This document shows positions 51,753-60,395 of a stretch of DNA of 64,000 bases, piece by piece. The notes below the pieces were generated by a model. That model worked only from the letters and a program-made list of their open reading frames with translations. It had not been told where the DNA came from and ran no database searches. The first letter of the stretch is position 1, and every line of letters starts with the position of its first letter. Source of the stretch: Vibrio fortis. Its GTDB lineage: Bacteria > Pseudomonadota > Gammaproteobacteria > Enterobacterales > Vibrionaceae. Position numbers and translations under genes: made by a program. The stretch covers positions 372,001 to 436,000 of the forward strand of contig NZ_AP025487.1 of NCBI RefSeq assembly GCF_024347475.1, read 5' to 3'.

Positions 51753-52412
51753 TTACGCCGCTTCAATCACTTTTTCAATACGCTTCATTGAGCCCATTAG
51801 ATGTTGATCGAGTAGCTCTGTTGCTTGCTCAGCGTTCTTCGCAAGTACCAGCTTCATGATCATCTCATGCTCATCGATATTGAACAGCTCTTCTGACTCT
51901 TGGTTATCGGCTAATGCTAGGAAACGGTAACGCTTCACTTGATTGATTAAGTCACTGAAGAATTCAAACATGTTCTTTGAATCCGCACCCTCTAAAAGTG
52001 CTACGTGGAATTGCTGATGACGCTCTTCCCATTCCGCCCCATTAAACTCTTCTGCTACGTTGTTTACACGAGAAAGCTTGTGGTATGAAGTCAGAACCTC
52101 TAGTTCCCAACTTTCGTCTCCGGTAGCGATTGCTTTTTTCAGCAGCACCGAAGAAACAACACGTAGGCTTTCGTATAGGTCGTTAAGTTCTTTCTTAGAG
52201 ACAGGAGCAACCCAGCACCCTTTTTGAGGCTCAAGCTTTACATACTTGCTCCAGGATAGCTGAACGAGAGCTTCGCGAATCGGTGATGCGCCGACGTTGT
52301 ATTTCTGCTTTAGATCAGCCACAACCAGTTTCTGGCCTGGGCGCAATTCACCATTAAGAATATCTTGGCGAATCATCTTGGATACTTTGTCGGTGAGAGT
52401 AGGGCTAGACAT
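51753..52412 (-). CDS. GntR family regulator (FCD domain)
   Basis: The 219-residue regulator has an N-terminal winged-helix GntR domain (LNGELRPGQKLVVADLKQKYNVGASPIREALVQL, in part: KYNVGASPIREALVQL). A C-terminal helical FCD domain has conserved histidines in WEERHQQFHVALLEGADS and ELLDQHLMGS. FCD members usually bind small organic acids. GAGG precedes the ATG. Two tandem 12-bp palindromes immediately upstream are candidate operators. The adjoining pykF gene is transcribed toward it and ends in its own terminator, so a functional link is not shown. Confidence 0.9.
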   Translation of the reverse strand: MSSPTLTDKVSKMIRQDILNGELRPGQKLVVADLKQKYNVGASPIREALVQLSWSKYVKLEPQKGCWVAPVSKKELNDLYESLRVVSSVLLKKAIATGDESWELEVLTSYHKLSRVNNVAEEFNGAEWEERHQQFHVALLEGADSKNMFEFFSDLINQVKRYRFLALADNQESEELFNIDEHEMIMKLVLAKNAEQATELLDQHLMGSMKRIEKVIEAA

Positions 52413-52425
52413 TGTGCAACCTCAT

Positions 52426-52460
52426 GTAATTTGAATTGTTAGTCTGTTAATTCGAATTAC
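52426..52460. promoter_or_regulatory. Tandem GntR operator candidates
   Basis: TAATTTGAATTG (52427-52438) and the perfect palindrome TAATTCGAATTA (52448-52459) match at 10 of 12 bases and start 21 bases apart, two helical turns. Together they form an inverted repeat of 12-base arms with one mismatch just upstream of the GntR start. Confidence 0.6.
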
Positions 52461-52542
52461 CTAAGGATGGAATTAACAGTACGCAGTTCTATTGTTGGTT
52501 TGATAATACAGCGTACTGATTATTAGAGCAAGGTGTAATATA

Positions 52543-52572
52543 TAAAAAAAGAGGGCCTAAGCCCTCTTTTTT
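52543..52572 (-). terminator. Terminator of pykF
   Basis: AAAAAAGAGGGC pairs perfectly with GCCCTCTTTTTT around CTAA. On the minus strand it follows pykF by about 30 bases. Confidence 0.93.
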
Positions 52573-52600
52573 ATTTAACTGATGATTAAGTTCGTCAGTC

Positions 52601-54013
52601 TTATAGAACGTGTACAGAAGCAGTGTTCGTAGTACCTGAAGCTACTAGAGCACCAGAAACCATTACTACGATGTCGCCTTTGCTACCGAACTCAGCGTTA
52701 AGAGCGTACTCTTTACCCATTTTGTAGAATGCGTCAGTGCTGTCGATAGAATCAACAAGAACTGGACGAACACCCTTAGTAAGAACAAGCTGAGCAGCTG
52801 TTTTTTGGTTCGTTGTTAGTGCAATGATGTTTGCAGTTGGGAAGTACTTACGTACAGAACGTGCAGACTTACCACCTTCAGTAGCAACAATGATCAGTGG
52901 AGCAGCTAGTTTCTCAGCTGTGTCTACTGCACCTTTACATACCGCTTCAGTGATACGTAGGCGTGGGCTGTCTAGACGAGAACCTAGCTCAGCTTTTAGT
53001 GCGCCGTCAGTACGGTTAGCGATTTGAGCCATGATAGTTACAGCTTCAACTGGGTATTTACCTTTAGCAGTTTCACCAGAAAGCATTACAGCATCAGTAC
53101 CGTCCATGATTGCGTTCGCAACGTCACCCGCTTCTGCACGAGTTGGACGTGGGTTGTTGATCATAGAATCAAGCATTTGAGTTGCTGTGATAACCATCTT
53201 ACGTGCACGGTTACACTTCTCGATCATCATCTTCTGAGCGAAGATTACTTCTTCAGCTGGGATTTCAACACCTAGGTCACCACGAGCAACCATGATGCCG
53301 TCAGAAAGCTCAAGAATTTCGTCGAAGTTATCAACACCTTCTTGGTTCTCAATCTTAGAGATGATGTGGATGTCGCTGCCGCCGTTCGCGTCTAGGATCT
53401 CACGGATCTCTTTAACGTCAGAAGCTTTACGGATGAAAGAAGCTGCAACGAAGTCAACGCCTTGCTCACAACCAAATTTAAGGTCGTTCTTATCTTTTTC
53501 AGATAGAGCTGGAAGTTGAACAGAAACACCAGGAAGGTTAACACCTTTGTTTTCGCCTAGTGCACCGTTGTTAAGAACTTTACACTTAACTTCAGTTTCA
53601 GTAGTAGAGATAACTTCCATTTCGATTAGGCCGTCATCTACAAGGATAGTGTTACCAACGTTTAGGTCAGCTGCGAAACCAGCGTAAGTTACCGCTACAG
53701 TCTCTTTGTTACCTACAACTGAAGTGTCAGTTGTGAAAGTGAATTCTTGACCAGCTACTAGATCTACGTCGTTGCCGCCTTCTAGCTTGATAGTACGGAT
53801 TTCTGGGCCTTTAGTATCAAGAAGGATAGCCAGTTGCTTACCTACTTTGTCCATTACTTCGCGGAAGTTCGCAATACGAGTGCCGTGCTCTTCGTAGTCA
53901 CCGTGAGAGAAGTTAAGACGCATAACGTTCATGCCTGCGTTTACTAGTTCAGTTAGCTTCTCTACAGATTCAGTTTTAGGGCCAATCGTACATACGATTT
54001 TGGTCTTTTTCAT
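52601..54013 (-). CDS. pykF: Pyruvate kinase (PykF type)
   Basis: The 470-residue glycolytic enzyme converts PEP and ADP to pyruvate and ATP. The start [16 protein letters not shown], the active-site lysine region ([14 protein letters not shown]), the [10 protein letters not shown] motif and [12 protein letters not shown] are present. [10 protein letters not shown] has the glutamate associated with K+ dependence. Length and sequence fit the fructose-1,6-bisphosphate-activated PykF group. The N- and C-terminal domains are complete. It is divergent from the DeoR regulator. Confidence 0.97.
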   Translation of the reverse strand: MKKTKIVCTIGPKTESVEKLTELVNAGMNVMRLNFSHGDYEEHGTRIANFREVMDKVGKQLAILLDTKGPEIRTIKLEGGNDVDLVAGQEFTFTTDTSVVGNKETVAVTYAGFAADLNVGNTILVDDGLIEMEVISTTETEVKCKVLNNGALGENKGVNLPGVSVQLPALSEKDKNDLKFGCEQGVDFVAASFIRKASDVKEIREILDANGGSDIHIISKIENQEGVDNFDEILELSDGIMVARGDLGVEIPAEEVIFAQKMMIEKCNRARKMVITATQMLDSMINNPRPTRAEAGDVANAIMDGTDAVMLSGETAKGKYPVEAVTIMAQIANRTDGALKAELGSRLDSPRLRITEAVCKGAVDTAEKLAAPLIIVATEGGKSARSVRKYFPTANIIALTTNQKTAAQLVLTKGVRPVLVDSIDSTDAFYKMGKEYALNAEFGSKGDIVVMVSGALVASGTTNTASVHVL

Positions 54014-54443
54014 GGAAGGTACTCTCCGGTAAGTTTTGTTACAAATTGAAATTTATCTGTTTTCTGAAGCGGCCTACCCATTTCGTCAGCATTTTGTGCC
54101 TGCTGCGATAATAGAGGGACTTATCAATTGCCCTTCAGAGTTGTAAGTCTTTCATCAATTTTAGTCATTTTATGACCAAATGATTTTGATTCAACATCGG
54201 TTTTCTGTGACTTACCCCAATATATCAGGTGAAAGTTGCAGAAAAATAACGGTCATTTTTGTAATTTTTTTTCTTTTCGGGTGCGGATTCTACCACCGAA
54301 TGAATTCAATATCACTGCTTAACAATTGTCTTAGGACAAGGTTTTAGCGCTATTTATTAATTTTTTGGATCGAAATAAATGGACTAAATGGTTTCGTTGT
54401 AACTATAATATCTTTCATATCGAAACTTATGGTTCATTTTTAA
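54014..54443. other. Divergent regulatory region between pykF and the DeoR gene
   Basis: This region of 430 bases holds no gene. The half nearest the DeoR gene is very AT-rich and carries several CGAAA or TTTCG elements (about 54370, 54390 and 54419, with more inside the start of the gene). No clear Cra-type palindrome is visible near pykF. Confidence 0.5.
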
Positions 54444-55214
54444 ATGTCGAAACGAAACGCTCAGCTCAGAAGACACGCAATTTCTAATCTAGTTAACGAG
54501 AAAGGCGAGGTTAGTGTTGATGAATTGTCCGCTAAGTTCGAAACCTCGGAAGTCACAATTAGAAAGGATTTGGCGTCTTTAGAGAAAAATGGTCAGCTTT
54601 TACGCCGATATGGCGGTGCTGTTTCATTGCCGAAAGAAGTTGTGAACGATGAGATAGGAAAAAAAGTTTCGACTCGAAAGCTTTCGTTGGCAAAAGCTGC
54701 AGCCGACCTGATTCGTGACCATAACCGCATTGTGATCGACAGCGGTAGCACAACAGGTGCTCTGATTGAACAGCTAAATAGTAAGCGTGGTTTGGTTGTA
54801 ATGACCAACTCGTTGCACGTTGCTAACGCCCTAAATGAACTAGAAAGCGAACCTACTCTGCTAATGACGGGCGGAACCTGGGATACACATTCAGATTCGT
54901 TCCAAGGTCAGGTCGCAGAATCAGTTTTGCGCGCTTATGACTTTGACCAATTGTTTATCGGTGCTGATGGCATCGACCTTGAAAGAGGTACTACAACATT
55001 TAATGAGCTAGTCGGACTAAGTAAGGTCATGGCAGAAGTATCACGTGAAGTTGTAGTGATGGTTGAATCAGAGAAAGTAGGTCGAAAAATCCCGAATCTT
55101 GAACTGTCTTGGGAGCACATTGATGTCTTGATTACTGATACCGAACTGGCCGAAGAAGCCAAACAGAGTATTGAGTCTCAAGGGGTACGTGTGATTCTCA
55201 CCGAGCCAGTATAG
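54444..55214 (+). CDS. DeoR/GlpR family regulator adjacent to glmS
   Basis: The 256-residue regulator has the DeoR helix-turn-helix (LVNEKGEVSVDELSAKFETSEVTIRKDL, in part: ELSAKFETSEVTIRKDLASLE). A C-terminal sugar-phosphate-binding domain with DSGSTTGALIEQL follows. It lies just upstream of glmS in the same direction, so it probably regulates glmS or amino-sugar metabolism. No Shine-Dalgarno sequence is obvious ahead of the ATG. The effector is unknown, though an amino-sugar phosphate would fit. Confidence 0.9.
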   Translation: MSKRNAQLRRHAISNLVNEKGEVSVDELSAKFETSEVTIRKDLASLEKNGQLLRRYGGAVSLPKEVVNDEIGKKVSTRKLSLAKAAADLIRDHNRIVIDSGSTTGALIEQLNSKRGLVVMTNSLHVANALNELESEPTLLMTGGTWDTHSDSFQGQVAESVLRAYDFDQLFIGADGIDLERGTTTFNELVGLSKVMAEVSREVVVMVESEKVGRKIPNLELSWEHIDVLITDTELAEEAKQSIESQGVRVILTEPV

Positions 55215-55247
55215 AAACTAAATTTAAAATATATGCATTTAACTTCC

Positions 55248-55253
55248 TATAAT
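55248..55253 (+). promoter_or_regulatory. Possible minus-10 box of a glmS promoter
   Basis: A perfect TATAAT lies 71 bases before glmS. The minus-35 box is weak (TTTAAA about 19 bases upstream), so this is only a possible independent promoter. Confidence 0.3.
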
Positions 55254-55323
55254 TAGATCTCTATGAGACATGGCCTTTGCTTGCTGCCAGATAGGAATAA
55301 CCAAAAATTGATGGAGTAACATT

Positions 55324-57156
55324 ATGTGTGGAATTGTTGGTGCTGTAGCACAACGTGACGTAGCTGAAATCTTAGTAGAGGGTCTACGCCGTCTTGAGTA
55401 CCGTGGTTACGACTCTGCGGGTGTCGCGGTTGTGGATAGCGAATCCAACCTAACTCGCGTACGTCGCCTAGGTAAGGTACAAGAGCTGGCTGACGCAGTT
55501 GAAGCGCAACAAGTTATTGGCGGTACAGGTATCGCTCATACACGTTGGGCAACACACGGTGAGCCTTCTGAAGCGAACGCACACCCACACATGTCTGGTG
55601 ACATTGCAGTTGTTCACAACGGCATCATCGAAAACCACGAAGAGCTGCGTACACTTCTTCAAGGTCGTGGCTATGAGTTCACGTCTCAAACGGATACTGA
55701 AGTTATTGCTCACCTAGTTGAGTGGGAACTGCGTACTTCTGAGACTCTAGTTGAAGCATTGCAAAAAACTGCGAAACAACTAGACGGTGCATACGGCACA
55801 GTAGCTGTTGATCGTAAAGATCCTTCACGCATCGTTGTTGCTCGTTCTGGTAGCCCAATCGTAATCGGTTTTGGTGTTGGTGAGAACTTCCTAGCATCTG
55901 ACCAGCTAGCACTACTTAGCGTGACGCGTCGCTTCATGTATCTAGAAGAGGGTGATGTTGCGGAAGTAACTCGTCGTGACGTTAACGTATTTGATGCAAG
56001 CGGTGAGCCTGTAGAGCGTGAAATCGTTGAATCTAACGCAGAGCACGATGCTGGTGACAAAGGTCAATACCGTCACTTCATGCAAAAAGAGATCTTCGAG
56101 CAACCAACAGCTCTGATCAACACAATGGAAGGTCGTATTTCAGATACTTCTGTTATTACTAACGCGATCGGCGTGAAAGCTGAAGAGATCTTAAGCAAAG
56201 TTGAACACGTTCAAATCATCGCATGTGGCACGTCTTACAACTCAGGTATGGCGGCACGTTACTGGTTTGAATCGCTAGCGGGCGTTAGCTGTGACGTAGA
56301 GATCGCTTCTGAGTTCCGTTACCGTGACTTCGTAGTTCGTCCAAACAGCCTACTTGTGACGCTTTCTCAATCTGGTGAGACAGCAGATACGCTAGCAGCA
56401 CTTCGTCTTGCGAAAGAGAAAGGCTACATGTCAGCGATGACTATCTGTAACGTAGCGGGCTCTTCACTGGTTCGTGAATCTGATTTTGCATTTATGACTC
56501 GCGCTGGTACAGAGATCGGTGTTGCTTCAACAAAGGCGTTTACCACTCAACTTGCAGCAATGCTGATGATGGTAACCTCGATTGGTCGCCTACAAGGTCG
56601 TATCGATGAAGCGAAAGAGACGGAAATCGTTCAAGCGCTACACCAACTGCCAACAGACATCGAAAAAGCTCTGGCATTTGACAAAGAGATCGAAGCACTA
56701 GCAACAGACTTCGCAGACAAGCACCACACACTGTTCCTAGGTCGTGGCGAGTACTACCCAATCGCGATGGAAGCGTCTCTAAAACTAAAAGAGATCTCTT
56801 ACATCCACGCAGAAGCATACGCTGCGGGTGAGCTTAAGCACGGTCCATTGGCTCTGATTGATGCAGATATGCCAGTAGTGGTTATTGCACCAAGTAACGA
56901 TCTGCTAGAGAAGCTGAAATCAAACGTTGAAGAAGTTCGTGCGCGTGGTGGTCTACTTTACGTATTCGCAGACGAAGATGCTGGCTTTGAAAGCGATGAG
57001 AACATGAAGATCATTAAGATGCCTCACGTAAGTGAAGTAACAGCACCTATCTACTACACAGTTCCAATGCAGCTGCTGTCTTACCACGTAGCGCTAATCA
57101 AAGGTACTGACGTTGACCAACCTCGTAACCTAGCGAAAGCGGTAACGGTAGAGTAA
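55324..57156 (+). CDS. glmS: Glutamine-fructose-6-phosphate aminotransferase GlmS
   Basis: The 610-residue enzyme makes glucosamine-6-phosphate for peptidoglycan and LPS. It has the N-terminal glutaminase domain with catalytic Cys2 ([13 protein letters not shown]) and two SIS sugar isomerase domains (about 285-430 and 450-605). It ends [16 protein letters not shown] is 6 bases before the ATG. The 109-base gap after the DeoR gene suggests regulated co-expression. A terminator follows. Confidence 0.98.
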   Translation: MCGIVGAVAQRDVAEILVEGLRRLEYRGYDSAGVAVVDSESNLTRVRRLGKVQELADAVEAQQVIGGTGIAHTRWATHGEPSEANAHPHMSGDIAVVHNGIIENHEELRTLLQGRGYEFTSQTDTEVIAHLVEWELRTSETLVEALQKTAKQLDGAYGTVAVDRKDPSRIVVARSGSPIVIGFGVGENFLASDQLALLSVTRRFMYLEEGDVAEVTRRDVNVFDASGEPVEREIVESNAEHDAGDKGQYRHFMQKEIFEQPTALINTMEGRISDTSVITNAIGVKAEEILSKVEHVQIIACGTSYNSGMAARYWFESLAGVSCDVEIASEFRYRDFVVRPNSLLVTLSQSGETADTLAALRLAKEKGYMSAMTICNVAGSSLVRESDFAFMTRAGTEIGVASTKAFTTQLAAMLMMVTSIGRLQGRIDEAKETEIVQALHQLPTDIEKALAFDKEIEALATDFADKHHTLFLGRGEYYPIAMEASLKLKEISYIHAEAYAAGELKHGPLALIDADMPVVVIAPSNDLLEKLKSNVEEVRARGGLLYVFADEDAGFESDENMKIIKMPHVSEVTAPIYYTVPMQLLSYHVALIKGTDVDQPRNLAKAVTVE

Positions 57157-57181
57157 GTTAACTTGCTTCTGTAAATATACG

Positions 57182-57212
57182 AAAGCCCATCATCATGATG
57201 GGCTTTTTTGTT
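57182..57212 (+). terminator. Terminator after glmS
   Basis: AAAGCCCATCA pairs with TGATGGGCTTT around 3 bases, followed by TTTT. It also lies at the end of the convergent TRAP binding-protein gene. Confidence 0.92.
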
Positions 57213-57231
57213 TTTCAGTATTGAGCCTTGA

Positions 57232-58308
57232 TTACTCGTGGTTGAGGTAGGCCTTGGTTGAGATGTTGGTCCACGCGCGTACTTTCTTGGTGTAATCGGC
57301 TTGAGAGTCGATGATTTTCTTCGCTAGAGGATCTTTTGCTGCTTGTTCGGCAAGGAGTTCATCGGTTGCAGAGCGCATGGTTTGCAGTACTTCTGGTGGG
57401 AAGTCACGAACCTTGATGTCTGGGTAGTCCGACAGCATAGTGGCCCAGCTGTTGGCGTTAGCATCCAGCGCTTGGGTATACATGTCAAAGGCAGCGACTC
57501 GGAAAGAGGTCTCTAGGATCAGCTGAAGGTCTTTTGGTAGCTTATCCCAAGTCTTTTTGTTCACTAAGAACTGAGTCTCTGATCCCGGCTCATGCCAAGC
57601 GGTGTAGTAGTAAGGTGCAATCTTTTGAAAGCCCATACGCAGGTCAAAGGCTGGTCCAACCCATTCAAGTGCGTCAATTGTGCCACGCTCTAGAGAAGTA
57701 TAAAGTTCGCCCGGTGCAATATTGGTTGGCTTGGCTCCAACCTTTGCAAATACCTCACCAGCAAAACCTGGGATGCGCATCTTCAAGCCTTTAAGATCTT
57801 CGATTGAGTTGATCTCTTTCTTAAACCAGCCACCCATTTGAATATCTGAGTTACCACCAGGGAAGGAGAGCAGGTTATGTGGTGCGTAGACTTCTTGCAT
57901 CAGCTCCATGCCACCGCCTTGGTAAAACCATGCGTATTGCTCGGTAGTCATCATGCCAAATGGCATAGAAGAGAAGTAGAGCGTATTCGGAACCTTACCT
58001 TTCCAGTAGTAAGAGCTTGAGTGTCCTAAATCGTATTGACCCGATTTCACCATATCGAAGACCCCAAGCGGCGCTTTGTGTTTATTGGCTGAGTCGATGC
58101 GGATTTGCAGGCGGCCGTTAGACATTTCATTCGCTAATTTAGCCATGTTCTTGCTGGCGTCACCGAGGATTGGGGTATTCGGTCCCCATGTTTCAGCAAG
58201 CTTTAAACGATACACTTTTTCTGCAGCGTGAGCGGAGAGTGAAACTGTTGCGAGCAGCGCCACTGAGGCTGCTTTGATTAGAGGGATGATTTTATTTCGA
58301 GTCGTCAT
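57232..58308 (-). CDS. DctP-type TRAP transporter solute-binding protein
   Basis: The 358-residue periplasmic binding protein has a basic signal peptide (start MTTRNKIIPLI, cleavage after SAHA). The DctP core signature LKGLKMRIPGFAGEVFAKVGAKP (in part: LKGLKMRIPGFAGEVF) and GTIDALEWVGPAFD are visible. It resembles binding proteins for ectoine, keto acids or other carboxylates. No membrane-subunit genes are adjacent here. I use the ATG at 58308 rather than one at 58332 because it fits the signal peptide. Confidence 0.92.
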   Translation of the reverse strand: MTTRNKIIPLIKAASVALLATVSLSAHAAEKVYRLKLAETWGPNTPILGDASKNMAKLANEMSNGRLQIRIDSANKHKAPLGVFDMVKSGQYDLGHSSSYYWKGKVPNTLYFSSMPFGMMTTEQYAWFYQGGGMELMQEVYAPHNLLSFPGGNSDIQMGGWFKKEINSIEDLKGLKMRIPGFAGEVFAKVGAKPTNIAPGELYTSLERGTIDALEWVGPAFDLRMGFQKIAPYYYTAWHEPGSETQFLVNKKTWDKLPKDLQLILETSFRVAAFDMYTQALDANANSWATMLSDYPDIKVRDFPPEVLQTMRSATDELLAEQAAKDPLAKKIIDSQADYTKKVRAWTNISTKAYLNHE

Positions 58309-58646
58309 GAGATTCCCGTTATCGGCTGTCATTATTATAGGTTTGACTTAGATTCCCGAGTTCCATCGACAAGGTCAATCGAGCTAATGAGATAAGAAGT
58401 GGGGAGCGATAGTTGTTTTGTTCAAGTTTGAGCAAGCTATAAATTCATTTGGGAAGAGATAGCCTACTTATGCAGAAAGATATTCTGATAGAAAGGGGGA
58501 AGTAGGGAAGATATCGTTATTGTCTAATTGATATGCCAATCACAGAACGATGGGACTGATAGCCCATAGTAAATCGAGTGAATAAAGTAAATAGACCAGC
58601 ACATGGTGGGCTGGTCTATAGCGTTGATTGTTATAGAAGCTTAACG
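58309..58646. other. Region upstream of the DctP gene and downstream of the MetY-like gene
   Basis: This region of 338 bases has no gene. It contains a metY-like terminator at 58591-58619 and an imperfect palindrome TTGTTCAAGTTTGAGCAA near 58417, a possible operator for the DctP gene. Confidence 0.5.
58591..58619 (-). terminator. Terminator of the MetY-like gene
   Basis: ATAGACCAGC pairs perfectly with GCTGGTCTAT around a 9-base loop. The minus-strand tail reads TTTACTTTATTC. Confidence 0.75.
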
Positions 58647-59915
58647 TTAAGCGTTCAGTGCTTGCTCTAAATCGGCAAGAATATCGTCAATATGCTCGAT
58701 ACCTACAGATAGGCGAATCATTTCCGGAGACACACCTGCTTGCTTCTGTTCTTGCTCACTTAACTGACGGTGAGTTGTTGAAGCTGGATGGCACGCTAGC
58801 GACTTCGCATCGCCGATATTCACCAAGCGCTTAAAGATCTGCAGTGCGTCATAGAAGCGAACACCAGCTTCATAGCCATCTTTGAGACCGAAAGATAAGA
58901 TAGCAGAAGGTTTACCCTGCATGTATTTCTCAGCCAGCGGGTAGAACTCAGAGTCTGGCAAACCGGCATAGCTTACCCAACTTACTTTATCATGCTGCTT
59001 GAGGTACTCAGCCACCTTAAGAGCGTTTTCAGTGTGGCGCTCCATACGCAGTGATAGTGTCTCTAAACCCTGCATCAGCATAAAGGAGTTCATTGGTGAG
59101 AGTGCTGAGCCGGTGTTGCGCAGAGGTACAGTACGCGCTCTGCCGATAAACGCAGCCTCACCAAAGGCTTCGGTATACACCACGCCATGGTAAGACGGTT
59201 CAGGTTGGTTGAATACTGGGAATCGATCTTTATGCTCAGCCCACGGGAACTTACCCGAATCCACGATTACGCCACCGAGCGTTGTGCCATGTCCACCGAC
59301 ATATTTTGTAAGAGAGTGCACCACAATGTCGGCACCAAATTCTATAGGCTTACACAGCACTGGTGTCGCGACTGTGTTATCAACGATCACGGGCACGCCT
59401 TGTGCGTGGGCAAGTTCGGCAACGCGCTCTAGATCGATGATGTTTCCTGCAGGGTTACCAATGCTTTCGCAGTAAACCGCCTTGGTGTTCTCATCGATGA
59501 GCTCAGCTAAGCTTTCAGGTTTGTCGTCTTTGGCAAAGCGTACTTCAATGCCTTGGTTTGGCAGCATGTGTGCAAACAGGGTGTAAGTACCACCGTATAG
59601 CTGAGGGGTAGAAACAATGTTATCGCCTATCTGTGCCAGCGTTTGAATCGCATAGTTGATCGCTGCACTGCCCGCGCTCACAACCAGTCCTGCAATGCCA
59701 CCCTCTAGTGCTGCCATTCGCTTCTCTAACACGTCATTGGTTGGGTTCATGATACGGGTATAGATGTTACCAGGGACTTCGAGGTTGAAGAGATCGGCGC
59801 CGTGTTGAGCATCATCGAACTCATAAGCCACAGTTTGATAGATCGGAGTGGCAACAGATTTGGTGGTAGGGTCGGTCTCGTAACCAAAGTGGATCGAGAG
59901 TGTTTCGTCTTTCAT
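58647..59915 (-). CDS. O-acetylhomoserine/O-succinylhomoserine sulfhydrylase (MetY-like)
   Basis: The 422-residue PLP enzyme of the Cys/Met metabolism family has the catalytic lysine in VVHSLTKYVGGHGT and the substrate motif ETDPTTKSVATPIYQT. It incorporates sulfide or a thiol into acetylhomoserine to make homocysteine or related products. Cysteine synthase side activity is possible. AGGGAAG lies upstream of the ATG. It is a single gene with its own terminator. Confidence 0.88.
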   Translation of the reverse strand: MKDETLSIHFGYETDPTTKSVATPIYQTVAYEFDDAQHGADLFNLEVPGNIYTRIMNPTNDVLEKRMAALEGGIAGLVVSAGSAAINYAIQTLAQIGDNIVSTPQLYGGTYTLFAHMLPNQGIEVRFAKDDKPESLAELIDENTKAVYCESIGNPAGNIIDLERVAELAHAQGVPVIVDNTVATPVLCKPIEFGADIVVHSLTKYVGGHGTTLGGVIVDSGKFPWAEHKDRFPVFNQPEPSYHGVVYTEAFGEAAFIGRARTVPLRNTGSALSPMNSFMLMQGLETLSLRMERHTENALKVAEYLKQHDKVSWVSYAGLPDSEFYPLAEKYMQGKPSAILSFGLKDGYEAGVRFYDALQIFKRLVNIGDAKSLACHPASTTHRQLSEQEQKQAGVSPEMIRLSVGIEHIDDILADLEQALNA

Positions 59916-60116
59916 GTGTCTTCCCTGAACGATTGATTGAATTATGACCTCTTATATTGCCGACTTTTTTATAGAAAAAACGCAAATTGAGTCACAGGTA
60001 AGTGATTGAATACAGCGTGCTGTGAAGAAGCATTGAGAAAACTGACATTAGAGATGTTGCAAGTTGGTTGGCAATTGGAAAGACGGGGACTGAAAAATTA
60101 TTCAGGTCAGAAAAGC

Positions 60117-60152
60117 AAAAAGCCAGAGCAGCATGAACTGTTCTGGCTTTTC
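60117..60152 (-). terminator. Terminator of the tRNA transcript
   Basis: A 13-base-pair stem (arms 60119-60131 and 60138-60150) is followed on the minus strand by TTTTTGCTTTTC. It begins 7 bases after the tRNA 3' end. Confidence 0.85.
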
Positions 60153-60158
60153 TAAATT

Positions 60159-60234
60159 TGGTGGCCCCTCCCAGATTTGAACTGGGGACCGAACGATTAT
60201 GAGTCGTGCGCTCTAACCACTGAGCTAAGGGGCC
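60159..60234 (-). tRNA. tRNA-Ile(CAU)
   Basis: On the minus strand a complete 76-base cloverleaf reads GGCCCCT...AGGGGCC with an encoded CCA end. The anticodon is CAU (60199-60201). The acceptor stem, D arm and TCATAAT loop match E. coli ileX, the minor isoleucine tRNA whose C34 is converted to lysidine by TilS to read AUA. It differs from the elongator methionine tRNA, so some pipelines would mis-call it tRNA-Met. Base 27/43 pairing appears weak (C-U). Confidence 0.88.
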
Positions 60235-60329
60235 GTAGGGCAATGATTATAGGGGATGCAATGGGTGGTGTCTAGCCACTAAATGGGGCAATTGCGCTTA
60301 GTTCTTAGCCACTTAAATCATATAGATAC

Positions 60330-60357
60330 AAAAAAGGTGAGCCAACGCTCACCTTTC
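60330..60357 (-). terminator. Terminator after rpoD
   Basis: AAAGGTGAGC pairs with GCTCACCTTT around CAAC, followed on the minus strand by TTTTTTG. Confidence 0.9.
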
Positions 60358-60395
60358 TTCTTATATGCTTAAAAGCTAGCCAATCTCGCGTGAGA

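Noticed and set aside
59992..60243. 83-codon minus-strand ORF over the tRNA
   Set aside because: It reads through the tRNA gene and its terminator, so it is not a protein gene.
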